DNA of 61,415 nucleotides, from assembly GCA_905234855.1 (NCBI GenBank), contig CAJOIU010000017.1:1-61415 (forward strand). Reading direction: 5' to 3'. Origin of the DNA: an uncultured Oscillospiraceae bacterium (GTDB taxonomy: Bacteria > Bacillota > Clostridia > Oscillospirales > Oscillospiraceae). A program made the position numbers and the translations under genes. The notes below the pieces were generated by a model that had not been told where the DNA came from, made no database searches, and saw nothing but the letters and a program-made list of their open reading frames with translations. Position 1 is the first letter of the stretch. Each line of letters starts with the position of its first letter. Below, one piece after another: positions 16,565-24,959 of the stretch.

Positions 16565-17149
16565 ATGAAAAAACAAAAACTATATGCGTGGGAGCTGGCG
16601 CTGCTTCTGGCGCTGTGCGTCACGCTATGCTCAGGCCTGTGGGCGCAGCGGGAGCAGCGGGCGCTGGCCGGGGCGCTTGTGCGGCTGCATGTGATCGCCA
16701 ATTCCGACAGCCCGGCGGATCAGGCGGAAAAGCTGCAGATCCGGGACAAGGTGCTGGCGCTGCTCGCCCCCGCGCTGCAAGGCTGCGAGACGCAGGCGGA
16801 GGCGGTTGACATAATACAAGAACACGTCCCCGCGCTGGAGGCGCTGGGGGACGTGTCCGTTTCGGTCGGCACGGAAGCCTATCCCACGCGGGACTACGAT
16901 ACCTTCTCGCTCCCGGCGGGGGAGTATGTCTCCCTGCGGGTGACGGTGGGGGAGGGACAGGGCAGGAATTGGTGGTGCGTCGTTTTTCCGCCTTTATGCA
17001 CCGAGGCGCTGGCGGAGGAGAGCGGGCAGGACGCCTTTCTCTCCCTTGAAGACGGACAGGCGGCGCTGATCACGCAGGAGGACGAGCCGTATGAGCTGCG
17101 GTTCCGAGTGATCGAATGGTGGGGAGCGCTGGCGCAGCGCTTCGATTAG
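16565..17149 (+). CDS. spoIIR: Stage II sporulation protein R
   Basis: The 194-residue protein has an N-terminal membrane/signal segment (LALLLALCVTLCSGLWA) and the SpoIIR hallmark VRLHVIANSDSPADQAEKLQ, then IRDKVLALLAP. Further on are YPTRDYDTFSLPAGEYVSLR and the GRNWWCVVFPPLC block. SpoIIR is made in the forespore and crosses into the intermembrane space to trigger SpoIIGA-dependent processing of pro-sigma-E in the mother cell. Its presence is strong evidence that the organism sporulates. An AAGGCGGTGATC site precedes the start. It converges with the next gene by a 4-base overlap. Confidence 0.95.
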   Translation: MKKQKLYAWELALLLALCVTLCSGLWAQREQRALAGALVRLHVIANSDSPADQAEKLQIRDKVLALLAPALQGCETQAEAVDIIQEHVPALEALGDVSVSVGTEAYPTRDYDTFSLPAGEYVSLRVTVGEGQGRNWWCVVFPPLCTEALAEESGQDAFLSLEDGQAALITQEDEPYELRFRVIEWWGALAQRFD

Positions 17150-17676
17150 ACGCGGGGCATGAGGGGCATATCCGGCTGCTGCGGCTCGTCCTTGGCGAGG
17201 ACGGCCTCGCCGCTGTATACGGTGATGACCGTGCGGCTGACCTGTGTCATGACCATGAGTCCGCCGTGCTTATCCACGGCAAAGGCAAAGCCATATACCG
17301 GCATCCCGCGATACACCACATCCACGAACTTCATGAGCGTGCGGCAGCGGTTGCAGTAATTCTGGATGATCTCGGCGTTGTTCGCGGGGAAGTCCGCCGC
17401 CAGCCCGGCAACGGCCTTTTCCACATCCATGGCGAGCGTCTCCGACGCATGGGCGGGGCTTACATCGAAGGTGAGCAGGACGCTGCCCTCGCCGACGCGG
17501 CAGGTCACGGAGGCGAGCTCCTCCTCGCCCAGCAGGATATGACCCGGCCAGAGGATCTCGGTCCTGCCGCCGATGGCGTCCCGCAGACAGGTCGCCGCGG
17601 CAGCGCCGAGGGAGCGGGCTTCCGAGCGGGAGCAGGAGGTGGGGAGCGTGATTTCAAAATGCAGATTATCGTTCAT
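17146..17676 (-). CDS. Truncated BirA-like biotin/lipoate ligase domain protein
   Basis: The 176-residue protein resembles the middle and C-terminal parts of biotin-protein ligase. GAAAATCLRDAIGGRTEILW and PGHILLGEEELASVTCR follow the BirA pattern ending in IKWPNDILLNGKKLAGIL. EIIQNYCNRCRTLMKFVDV, GFAFAVDKHGGLMV and TVYSGEAVL follow the BirA C-terminal domain. The biotin-binding GRGRxGR loop is missing, and the lysine normally in KLAGI is glutamate, so ligase activity is doubtful. It starts 64 bases after pyruvate carboxylase, the main biotinylated enzyme, but behind a terminator. An AAGGA ribosome site is present. A regulator or remnant are both possible. Confidence 0.6.
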   Translation of the reverse strand: MNDNLHFEITLPTSCSRSEARSLGAAAATCLRDAIGGRTEILWPGHILLGEEELASVTCRVGEGSVLLTFDVSPAHASETLAMDVEKAVAGLAADFPANNAEIIQNYCNRCRTLMKFVDVVYRGMPVYGFAFAVDKHGGLMVMTQVSRTVITVYSGEAVLAKDEPQQPDMPLMPRV

Positions 17677-17692
17677 GGCTGCGAGTCCTTAA

Positions 17693-17730
17693 TAAAAAAA
17701 TATCCGAAGCGGGTTTCCCCGCTTCGGATA
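17693..17730 (-). terminator. Intrinsic terminator of pyruvate carboxylase
   Basis: TATCCGAAGCGGG and CCCGCTTCGGATA form a 13-bp stem; on the minus strand it is followed by seven T. It separates pycA from the BirA-like gene. Confidence 0.92.
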
Positions 17731-17740
17731 GTATAGCAGA

Positions 17741-20700
17741 TTATTTGAGGGTTATCAACAGCTCGCCGGCCTTCACGTTGTCGCCCTTCTTGATGAACAC
17801 CTGATCGATGACGCCGCCCTTGGGCGCCACGATGCTCGTTTCCATCTTCATGGCCTCGACCACGGCCAGCACCTGATTTTCGTCCACCTCATCGCCGGGC
17901 TGCACGTCCACCCGGGAGATCATGCCCGGGATCGAGGCGCCGATCTGGCGGTCGTCGCCCGCGTCCGCCATGACGATGGACACGCCCGCGTCCTTCGCGA
18001 AGGGATCGACCACGGCCACGTCGCGGCGCATGCCGTTGAGCTCAAACTGGACGTTCCGGGTGCCGTCCTCGTTGAGGTCGCCCAGACCGACGTATTTGAT
18101 GACGAGGGTCTTGCCGTCCTCGATGTTGATCTTGTTGACCTCGCCGACGGCCATGCCGTTGAAGAACACATGGCTGCCCATCCGCATGATGTAGCCGTAT
18201 TCCTTGCGGTGGCGGATATAGTCCTCGAATACCTTCGGATACATGGCATAGCTGATGAACGGGCGGTCGTCCTCGTCCTTGGCCTCCGGCCAGAAGGCGT
18301 GCACCTCTTCGCCGATCTTCTTCCAGTCCACCGGCGGGATCTGCGCGCCGGGACGTCCCTCGATGGGCTTCTCGCCCTTGAGGACGATCTCCTGCAGCCA
18401 CGCGGGGATGCCGCCCACCGGCTGACCCATGAGACCCTTGCAGAAGCTGACGACGCTGTCGGGATAGGCAAGGGAAGCGCCCTTGGTGCGGATATTCTCC
18501 GGCGTGAGGCCGTTCTGCACCATGAAGATCGCCAGATCGCCCACCATCTTCGACGACGGGGTGACCTTGATGATGTCGCCCAGCATGTCGTTGACGGTCT
18601 TGTACATCTCCTTGACCTCTTGGAAGCGGCTGCCGAGGCCGAGGGCTTCCACCTGCGGCTGGAGGTTCGTATACTGGCCGCCGGGGATCTCGTAGCGGTA
18701 GATATCGGTGACGGGGCCCTTCAGACCCTTGTCGAAGGTCTCATAGCGCAGGCGCACGTCGGACCAGTAGTCCGCCAGCTCCTGCAGGCGCAGGGTATCG
18801 AAGCCGGTATCGCGGGGCTGCCCCTTGAGCGCCTCGACCAGCGCGTTCATGGAGGGCTGGCTCGTGAGGCTGGAGAGCGGCTGGATCGCGGTATCGACGA
18901 TATCCACCCCGGCCTCCGCCGCGAGAAGATAGGCGGCGATCTGGTTGCCGGTGGTGTTGTGGGTATGCAGATGGATCGGCAGGCCGACCTCCTGCTTGAG
19001 GGTCTCCACGAGCTTCTTGGCGCTGTAGGGCTTCAGCAGGCCGGACATATCCTTGATGCAAAGGGTGTGGGCGCCGAACTTTTCGAGCTCCTTGGCGAAT
19101 TTCACATAGTAGTCGAGGGTGTATTTGTCGGAGTGCGGATTGAGGATATCGCCGGTGTAGCAGACGGTGGCCTCGAGGAGCTTGTTTTGGTTGAGCACCT
19201 CCTCCATGGCGGTCTGCATGGAGGGCATCCAGTTGAGGCTGTCGAACACGCGGAACACGTCGATGCCCTCTCGGGCGGCGGTTTTGACGAACACGCGCAC
19301 GAGGTTATCGGGATAGGAGGCGTAGCCCACGAGGTTCGAGCCGCGCAGCAGCATCTGGAAGAGGATGTTGGGGATCTTCTCGCGCAGCATGGAAAGACGC
19401 TCCCACGGGCTTTCATGCAGGAAGCGGTAAGCGGTGTCGAATGTCGCGCCGCCCCACATCTCAAGGGAAAAGGCGTCCTTCAGGATCTCTGCCGTGCCGT
19501 CCGCCGCCTTCACCATATCGCGGGTGCGCATGCGTGTGGACAGGAGGCTCTGATGCGCGTCGCGCATGGTGGTGTCGGTGATGAGCAGGCGCTTCTGATC
19601 CAGCGTCCACTGCTGCACCGCCTTGGGGCCCTGCTTGTCGAGCATCTCCTTGAGGCTGCCCTCATACTTCGCGGGCGCGTGCGCCACGGGGAAGCGGGGC
19701 GGATCGTACTGATGGCGCTCGGCATTGGGGTTGGCGACTTGGATGTTCGCGATGTATTTCAGCACGCGGGTGGCGCGGTCGCCGCCGGTGGCGTCGAACT
19801 CGAAGAGCTCCGGCGTCTCGTCGATGAATTTTGTGTGGCACTGTCCCTTGCGGAACGTCTCGTTCGAGAGGACGTTCGTCACGAAGGGGATATTCGTCTT
19901 GACGCCGCGGACGTGCGTCTCCTTGATGGCGCGCGTGGCCTTGCGGCAGGCGCCCTCGAAGGTATTGTCCCAGCAGGTGATCTTGACGAGCAGGCTGTCG
20001 TAATACGGGCTGATGACGGAGCCGGTGCTGGCGTTGCCGCCGTCGAGGCGGACGCCGAAGCCGCCGCCCGAGCGGTAGGCCGTGATCTTGCCGGTGTCGG
20101 GGGCAAAGTTGTTTTTCGGATCCTCGGTGGTGACACGGCATTGGATGGCGTAGCCGTTGATATGTACGTCGTCCTGACTGCTTAGGCCGATATCGGGAGT
20201 AGAGAGGGGATAACCCTCCGCCACGAGGATCTGCGCGCGGACGATATCCACGCCGGTGACGAGCTCGGTGACGGTATGCTCCACTTGGATGCGGGGGTTC
20301 ATCTCGATGAAGTAGTACCCGCCGTTTTTGTCCACGAGGAACTCCAGCGTGCCGGCGTTCGTATAGCCGACGGACTTGGCGATCTTCACCGCGTCGGCGC
20401 GGATCTTGGCGATGGTATCCTGCGGGACGCTCCAAGCGGGGGCGAACTCCACGACCTTCTGATAGCGGCGCTGCAGGGAGCAGTCGCGCTCACCGAGATG
20501 ATAGAGGTTTCCGTGCTCGTCGCCGAGGACCTGTACCTCGATGTGCTTCGGCTCCACGAGGTATTTCTCGATGAAGATATCGCCGTTGCCGAAGGCCTTT
20601 TCCGCCTCGGAATGGACAAGCTCATAGGCGGCCTCGACCTCGTCCTCACGGTCGCAGCGGCGCATGCCGCGCCCGCCGCCGCCGGCGGCGGCCTTCAGAA

Positions 20701-21181
20701 TGACGGGGAAGCCGTATTCGATGGCCTTCTGCAGGGCTTCCTTGCCGTCCTTCAGGGGAACGGTGGAGCCGGGGATGATGGGGACGCCGCAGTTGATGGC
20801 CATTTCCTTGGCGGAGAGCTTGTCGCCCATCTTGGCGAGGATCTCCGAGGACGGGCCGATGAACTTGATCCCGGCGGCCTCGCAGGCGCGGGCAAAGTCC
20901 GCGTTCTCCGAAAGGAAGCCATAACCGGGATGGATGGCGTCCACGCCGTGCTTCTTCGCCAGATCAATGATGGCGTCGATGTTGAGGTAGGCGCCCAGCG
21001 GGCTGTCATGCTCGCCGATGAGGTAGGCTTCGTCCGCCCGGGTGCGGAACATGCTGTAGGTGTCTTCCTTGCTGTAGATCGCCACGGTATGCACGCCCAG
21101 ATCGTTGCAGGCGCGGAATATGCGGATCGCTATCTCGCCGCGGTTGGCGACGAGAACCTTGGAAAAGCTTTTCACATCCAT
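17741..21181 (-). CDS. pycA: Pyruvate carboxylase
   Basis: The single-chain 1146-residue enzyme has all domains in order. Biotin carboxylase spans about residues 1-450 (KVLVANRGEIAIRIFRACND, glycine-rich AAAGGGGRGMRR, EMNPRIQVEHTVTE). Carboxyltransferase spans about 530-800 (DTTMRDAHQSLLSTRMR, HLHTHNTTG), then the tetramerisation region. The biotinyl domain has VEAMKMETSIVAP with the biotinylated lysine near 1109. It makes oxaloacetate from pyruvate, bicarbonate and ATP. The start follows AAGGAGAA and a good promoter, and the gene ends in its own terminator, so it is monocistronic. Confidence 0.98.
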   Translation of the reverse strand: MDVKSFSKVLVANRGEIAIRIFRACNDLGVHTVAIYSKEDTYSMFRTRADEAYLIGEHDSPLGAYLNIDAIIDLAKKHGVDAIHPGYGFLSENADFARACEAAGIKFIGPSSEILAKMGDKLSAKEMAINCGVPIIPGSTVPLKDGKEALQKAIEYGFPVILKAAAGGGGRGMRRCDREDEVEAAYELVHSEAEKAFGNGDIFIEKYLVEPKHIEVQVLGDEHGNLYHLGERDCSLQRRYQKVVEFAPAWSVPQDTIAKIRADAVKIAKSVGYTNAGTLEFLVDKNGGYYFIEMNPRIQVEHTVTELVTGVDIVRAQILVAEGYPLSTPDIGLSSQDDVHINGYAIQCRVTTEDPKNNFAPDTGKITAYRSGGGFGVRLDGGNASTGSVISPYYDSLLVKITCWDNTFEGACRKATRAIKETHVRGVKTNIPFVTNVLSNETFRKGQCHTKFIDETPELFEFDATGGDRATRVLKYIANIQVANPNAERHQYDPPRFPVAHAPAKYEGSLKEMLDKQGPKAVQQWTLDQKRLLITDTTMRDAHQSLLSTRMRTRDMVKAADGTAEILKDAFSLEMWGGATFDTAYRFLHESPWERLSMLREKIPNILFQMLLRGSNLVGYASYPDNLVRVFVKTAAREGIDVFRVFDSLNWMPSMQTAMEEVLNQNKLLEATVCYTGDILNPHSDKYTLDYYVKFAKELEKFGAHTLCIKDMSGLLKPYSAKKLVETLKQEVGLPIHLHTHNTTGNQIAAYLLAAEAGVDIVDTAIQPLSSLTSQPSMNALVEALKGQPRDTGFDTLRLQELADYWSDVRLRYETFDKGLKGPVTDIYRYEIPGGQYTNLQPQVEALGLGSRFQEVKEMYKTVNDMLGDIIKVTPSSKMVGDLAIFMVQNGLTPENIRTKGASLAYPDSVVSFCKGLMGQPVGGIPAWLQEIVLKGEKPIEGRPGAQIPPVDWKKIGEEVHAFWPEAKDEDDRPFISYAMYPKVFEDYIRHRKEYGYIMRMGSHVFFNGMAVGEVNKINIEDGKTLVIKYVGLGDLNEDGTRNVQFELNGMRRDVAVVDPFAKDAGVSIVMADAGDDRQIGASIPGMISRVDVQPGDEVDENQVLAVVEAMKMETSIVAPKGGVIDQVFIKKGDNVKAGELLITLK

Positions 21182-21215
21182 GGTTCCGTTCTCCTTATTA
21201 TATTATTGCGCCTCT

Positions 21216-21244
21216 ATTATAAAACGCTTTTTCCCATTTCACAA
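21216..21244 (-). promoter_or_regulatory. Promoter of pyruvate carboxylase
   Basis: On the minus strand TTGTGA (21244-21239) and TATAAT (21221-21216) are 17 bases apart, 35 bases before the start codon. Confidence 0.75.
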
Positions 21245-21346
21245 GAATAAATATATGTTTGACAGTTAAAAGCGATTTTTTCTCTTGGTTTTTGTAGGAA
21301 TAAACAAAAATAAACAACAAACCACGTGATCGGAAAGGGTGAGCCT

Positions 21347-22513
21347 ATGGCGAATACAGAGCGGCGGAAACGGTTTATCATAAATGCGGCCTATTTCGCC
21401 GTCATCGGCGGGATCGTTCTGCTCCTGTTCCGCCGCGGTCTGGGGCTGATCGGGCCGTTTGCGGCGGCATTCGCGTTCTCGTGGATGCTGATGCCCGCCG
21501 TTCGGTGGCTGACGGTGCGGCGGCGCTGGCGGTATAAGCTCGCGGCGGCGGTGTGTCTAGCGGCGTTTTTCGCGGTGCTGGGCGGGACGGCGGTGCTGAT
21601 CACGACCCGTCTGGCGGGGTGGATCACGGAGCTGGCCGCTTGGCTTCCCGGGCTGTATGCGGATACGCTGGCGCCGGGGCTGGACCGGCTGGCGCTGCGC
21701 TTGGAGGAAGGATCGGAGCTTTTCGGCCCGGAGGCGGAGCGGGCGGTGAACGAAGCTATGCCGGATATCCTGTCCTCGGTCGGTACGGCGGTCACGGGCG
21801 CGTCCGTGCGGCTCGTTTCGGCGCTGTCCGGCTGGGCGGCGAAGCTGCCGAGGCAGATGCTTTCCGCCGTGGTATGTGGGATCGCCACGGTGTTCATCAC
21901 GCTGGATTTCCCGCGCATCACGGCCTTTTTGCTGCGGCAGGTGCCGGAGCGGCCGCGCCGTATCCTGCATGAGGCCAAGGAGAGCTTCAAAACGGTGGCG
22001 CGCCGATACGGCCGGGGATACGCGATCCTGCTGGGGATCACCTTTGCGGAGCTGCTGATAGGATTTCTCCTGCTGCGGCAGAAAAATGCCGTAGGGCTCG
22101 CGGCGCTCATCGCGGTATTCGATATCTTCCCGGTGGTTGGCGCGGGTCTGATCCTTGTGCCGTGGGGCATTGCGGAGCTTGCAGGCGGCGCAGCGGCGCA
22201 CGGCGCCGGGCTTCTGATCCTCTGGGCGCTGGAGGTGGCGGCGCGGCAGGTGCTGGAGCCGCGGATCCTCGGTCATCAAGTAGGGCTGCATCCCCTTGTG
22301 ACCCTCATGGCGGTGTTCATCGGCTCGAAGCTCTTCGGCGGCGTCGGGCTCATCGGTCTGCCCATCGCCTGTGCCGTAGCACAGAGCTTGGAGGAGGCGG
22401 GCGTCGTCCGTTTCATAAAGCGGGAGAATCCGCCCCGCGCCGCTTCGCCGGATCAGCCGCGGTCAGAGCCGGACGCCCGGACGCCGATCCTTCGCCCGAA
22501 GCGAAAAAAATAA
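21347..22513 (+). CDS. AI-2E family permease, YtvI-like sporulation membrane protein
   Basis: The 388-residue protein (ATG at 21347 after AAAGGGTG) has the AI-2E/PerM layout. Two helices open it (YFAVIGGIVLLLF; LIGPFAAAFAFSWMLMP), a soluble stretch follows, and then helices with LRQVPERPRRILHEAKESFK and AVFDIFPVVGAGLILVPWG. EPRILGHQVGLHPLVTLMAV is the signature of the subgroup that includes YtvI, needed for sporulation in Bacillus. Transport substrate is unknown. The C-terminal tail is basic and proline-rich. It precedes the tRNA cluster with no shared transcript evident. Confidence 0.82.
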   Translation: MANTERRKRFIINAAYFAVIGGIVLLLFRRGLGLIGPFAAAFAFSWMLMPAVRWLTVRRRWRYKLAAAVCLAAFFAVLGGTAVLITTRLAGWITELAAWLPGLYADTLAPGLDRLALRLEEGSELFGPEAERAVNEAMPDILSSVGTAVTGASVRLVSALSGWAAKLPRQMLSAVVCGIATVFITLDFPRITAFLLRQVPERPRRILHEAKESFKTVARRYGRGYAILLGITFAELLIGFLLLRQKNAVGLAALIAVFDIFPVVGAGLILVPWGIAELAGGAAAHGAGLLILWALEVAARQVLEPRILGHQVGLHPLVTLMAVFIGSKLFGGVGLIGLPIACAVAQSLEEAGVVRFIKRENPPRAASPDQPRSEPDARTPILRPKRKK

Positions 22514-22533
22514 AAAATTCCGAGGGGAAGCTA

Positions 22534-22562
22534 TTGACATATCGTCCTTCGAATGCTAAAAT
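22534..22562 (+). promoter_or_regulatory. Promoter of the tRNA cluster
   Basis: TTGACA (22534-22539) and TAAAAT (22557-22562) are 17 bases apart, ten bases before the first tRNA. Confidence 0.8.
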
Positions 22563-22572
22563 CATTTAGCTT

Positions 22573-22647
22573 GCGGGCGTAGCACAACGGCTAGTGCACC
22601 AGCCTTCCAAGCTGGGGACGTGGGTTCGATTCCCATCGCCCGCTCCA
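22573..22647 (+). tRNA. tRNA-Gly(TCC)
   Basis: The acceptor GCGGGCG pairs with CGCCCGC, and the anticodon loop CTTCCAA carries TCC. The T arm reads GTGGGTTCGATTCCCAT, and the 3' CCA is encoded. First of a five-tRNA cluster. Confidence 0.96.
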
Positions 22648-22677
22648 GCCAGAGCGCCGGACATGCTCACCACATAT

Positions 22678-22754
22678 GCGCCAGTAGCTCAGGTGGATAG
22701 AGCAACTGCCTTCTAAGCAGTAGGCCGGGGGTTCGAGTCCCTCCTGGCGTGCCA
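22678..22754 (+). tRNA. tRNA-Arg(TCT)
   Basis: The acceptor GCGCCAG pairs with CTGGCGT (one G-U). The anticodon loop CTTCTAA carries TCT. The T loop GTTCGAGTC and the 3' GCCA are encoded. Confidence 0.96.
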
Positions 22755-22770
22755 ATTTAATACGAAATAT

Positions 22771-22848
<78 letters not shown>

Positions 22849-22901
22849 TTTTTATTCCATATCGCGCTCTGCGCGTTATGATCTCGGATGGCGGCATCCG
22901 T

Positions 22902-22975
22902 AGGGATGTAGTGTAAAGGTAACACACCGGACTTTGACTCCGATATAGTGGGTTCGAATCCCGCCATCCCTGCCA
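22902..22975 (+). tRNA. tRNA-Gln(TTG)
   Basis: The acceptor AGGGATG pairs with CATCCCT, and the anticodon loop CTTTGAC carries TTG. The T arm GTGGGTTCGAATCCCGC and the 3' GCCA are encoded. Confidence 0.95.
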
Positions 22976-22978
22976 TTT

Positions 22979-23054
22979 GACTTGGTAGCTCAGCAGGCAG
23001 AGCAACTGCCTTTTAAGCAGTGGGTCCGGGGTTCGAATCCCCGCCAGGTCACCA
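22979..23054 (+). tRNA. tRNA-Lys(TTT)
   Basis: The acceptor GACTTGG pairs with CCAGGTC, and the anticodon loop CTTTTAA carries TTT. The T arm CGGGGTTCGAATCCCCG and the 3' ACCA are encoded. Only three bases separate it from tRNA-Gln. Confidence 0.96.
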
Positions 23055-23093
23055 AAACGGGAAGCTCTTGTTGTCAAGGGCTTCCCGTTTTTT
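23055..23093 (+). terminator. Terminator of the tRNA cluster
   Basis: AAACGGGAAGC and GCTTCCCGTTT form the main stem with an inner CTTG/CAAG extension, followed by TTTT directly after the last tRNA. Confidence 0.88.
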
Positions 23094-23140
23094 GCATACA
23101 GATCGGCGCCGATCATGGATCGGCGCCGCGTCTTTTTCGG

Positions 23141-23566
23141 TTACTGTGCTTTCTTGAGCGCGTTCACATCGCGGGAAAGGCGCTTTACGATCGCCTCCAG
23201 CGTAGATATCCGGCTGTTTGCGATCTCCATATCCTCCGAGGTCGGCATTCGGTCGATCTTCTTATTGATTGCGTCGATGCCCTCGGCAAGGATCTGGAAT
23301 TTTGGATCGATATAGGATTCGAGGATAACACGCATGTTATGGGCGCTCTCATCCAGCACTCTGCGTTCGGAGGCGCTGATCTTGGCGTCCATCTGCTCGG
23401 AGAGGCGCTGCTCGGAGGCGCTGATCTTAGCGTCCATCTGCTCGGAGAGGCGCTGCTCGGAGGCGCTGATCTTGGCGTCCATCTGCTCGGAGAGTCGCTG
23501 CTCGGAGGCGCTGATCTCACGGTGCATCAAATCGGCGATGGCATGAAGGTCTTTTTCATCCAGCAT
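23141..23566 (-). CDS. Small coiled-coil protein with 15-residue tandem repeats
   Basis: The 141-residue protein is soluble and almost wholly helical. After a short start (MLDEKDLHAIADLMHREI) it contains about three and a half copies of a 15-residue unit, ISASEQRLSEQMDAK, whose hydrophobic spacing suggests a coiled coil. The second half (MRVILESYIDPKFQILAEGI and STLEAIVKRLSRDVNALKKA) continues the helix. No known function is recognised. It has its own promoter inside the end of the upstream isomerase gene, so it may be transcribed apart from the sugar operon. An AAGGAGGGATCG site precedes the start. Confidence 0.82.
   Translation of the reverse strand: MLDEKDLHAIADLMHREISASEQRLSEQMDAKISASEQRLSEQMDAKISASEQRLSEQMDAKISASERRVLDESAHNMRVILESYIDPKFQILAEGIDAINKKIDRMPTSEDMEIANSRISTLEAIVKRLSRDVNALKKAQ
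23376..23510. repeat. Three tandem 45-bp coding repeats
   Basis: Units at 23376, 23421 and 23466 differ by only one or two bases, and a partial fourth follows from 23511. They encode the 15-residue coiled-coil unit. The near identity points to recent expansion. Confidence 0.93.
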
Positions 23567-23593
23567 ATCGATCCCTCCTTGTGTTCATAAGGT

Positions 23594-23622
23594 ATTATAC
23601 GGAATCGCCGCGGGCTTGTCAA
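23594..23622 (-). promoter_or_regulatory. Promoter of the coiled-coil gene
   Basis: On the minus strand TTGACA (23622-23617) and TATAAT (23599-23594), both perfect, are 17 bases apart. The -35 overlaps the stop codon of the isomerase gene. Confidence 0.85.
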
Positions 23623-24959
23623 CCGCGGGGGATGTTCAGCATATCCGCGAGGATGGACAGCTCCTCGGCGACATCGCCGTAGACGACGGCGTAATGCGGC
23701 TCCCAGCCGTCCCGCACCGTGCGGCGGACAAGCTCCTCCGCGCTGCGATCGGCGCGGAAAACAAGGGAGGTGCCGTAAAACTGCTGTGGGCGGTCAAGGA
23801 TCTCGCCGGGTTCGATGAGGAAGCGGAAGCCGCCCTCCGTCGTGCGGCCGACGCGGAAGATCACGGCGCGGCTTGCGGGGCGGCAGCCGAATTCCAGCGT
23901 GGGGCCGATGTGCCGGTTGCAGTGCTCGCCGACACAGGCGCCGGTGTCCTCCCGGGCGAGAGAGCAGGCGGCGGTGCCGCAATGCCAGAAGGTGATCGTA
24001 TTCCCGCTCTCGCTGAGGGATACGGGATCGCCGAAAAAGGCCGGGCGGCCGCTGAGCTTCTGGCCGATGTACATCGAAAGCGCGCCGTAGACGTCCGCCT
24101 CGCAGGCGGCGGCCACGCCGAGGTCGTTCAGAATGCCGAGAACGGCGCAGACCGGCGTGCCGAAGGCCGTGAAGAAATCCGGCCAGCAGCGGGAGGCCAG
24201 CGCGCCGATCCCGTTTTCCCGCACATAATCGGCATACGCCTTGTAAAGCCGCGCGAAATCCCGGCGGTTTTTCTCCGGCGTTTCGTCGAGGCCGGTCATA
24301 CGACCGCACGCGTCCTGCAGGAAGCTCTCGCAATCCGCGTCGGAAAAGCTTCTGGCGCGGTCGATGAGCTCCCGCGCCTCGATGGAGGTGAGGCGCACGC
24401 CGAAGGCCTTGAGCAGATCGAGATCGAGGGCGCGGCCAAAGCCGAAGCCCTGCGGCGTATGGCCGACGGCGGCGAGGTTCAGATGCGAAAGCTCCCATTT
24501 CAGCTCCGCCGCCCGCAGACACGCGGTGACAGTCTTCCGCACGGCATCCTCGGCGGGGGCGCCATAGACGAAGGTAAACGGCTCCGCGCGGAGCTGCCGG
24601 ATAGCGTTCGCGGCGGAATACGCCCCCGTGAGGGAATTGAGGCGCAGCCGTCCGCCGTCGATCACCGGCTCCCGCAGCGTCCAGAGAAGGATCGGCGCGT
24701 TGGGGCAGCGGCGCAGCACCTCGCCGGCATAGGCGGCGTTGGCAAAGGTGGCGTTCTGCAGGATGATGAGATCGGGGTCGACCGTATCGAGGAATGCCTC
24801 CAGCGCCTCCACGGACAGGAGGATATCCTCCGGCGCGGCGACGTGGGGGCTTACCGAGCGGAGCAGGGCGAGGGAGTCGGAAAAAGCCTGCCGCGCGCTT
24901 TCCAGATGGAAGGTCGGCACGCCGATGGGGATGTACGCCGCCTGAAACGCTTTTTTCAT
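23619..24959 (-). CDS. L-fucose/arabinose isomerase-like protein, probable sulfoquinovose isomerase
   Basis: The 446-residue protein has the two-part fold of fucose/arabinose isomerases. An N-terminal region holds DTVDPDLIILQNATFANAAY, and a C-terminal part carries metal ligands in ACEADVYGALSMYI (Glu, Asp) and TITFWHCGTAACSL (His). Such enzymes interconvert aldose and ketose sugars on a divalent metal. In sulfo-TAL gene sets a member of this family converts sulfoquinovose to 6-deoxy-6-sulfofructose; the operon context assigns that role here. It overlaps the reductase by four bases (ATGA) and is the last gene of the five-gene operon. The family is confident and the substrate is inferred. Confidence 0.82.
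   Translation of the reverse strand: MKKAFQAAYIPIGVPTFHLESARQAFSDSLALLRSVSPHVAAPEDILLSVEALEAFLDTVDPDLIILQNATFANAAYAGEVLRRCPNAPILLWTLREPVIDGGRLRLNSLTGAYSAANAIRQLRAEPFTFVYGAPAEDAVRKTVTACLRAAELKWELSHLNLAAVGHTPQGFGFGRALDLDLLKAFGVRLTSIEARELIDRARSFSDADCESFLQDACGRMTGLDETPEKNRRDFARLYKAYADYVRENGIGALASRCWPDFFTAFGTPVCAVLGILNDLGVAAACEADVYGALSMYIGQKLSGRPAFFGDPVSLSESGNTITFWHCGTAACSLAREDTGACVGEHCNRHIGPTLEFGCRPASRAVIFRVGRTTEGGFRFLIEPGEILDRPQQFYGTSLVFRADRSAEELVRRTVRDGWEPHYAVVYGDVAEELSILADMLNIPRG

Noticed and set aside
18170-20185. A 671-codon open frame opposite pyruvate carboxylase
   Set aside because: It is an antisense shadow with no ribosome site or recognisable domain.
23376-23510. Regular repeats resembling a CRISPR array
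   Set aside because: The units are directly adjacent with no spacers, and they encode an in-frame 15-residue coiled-coil repeat.
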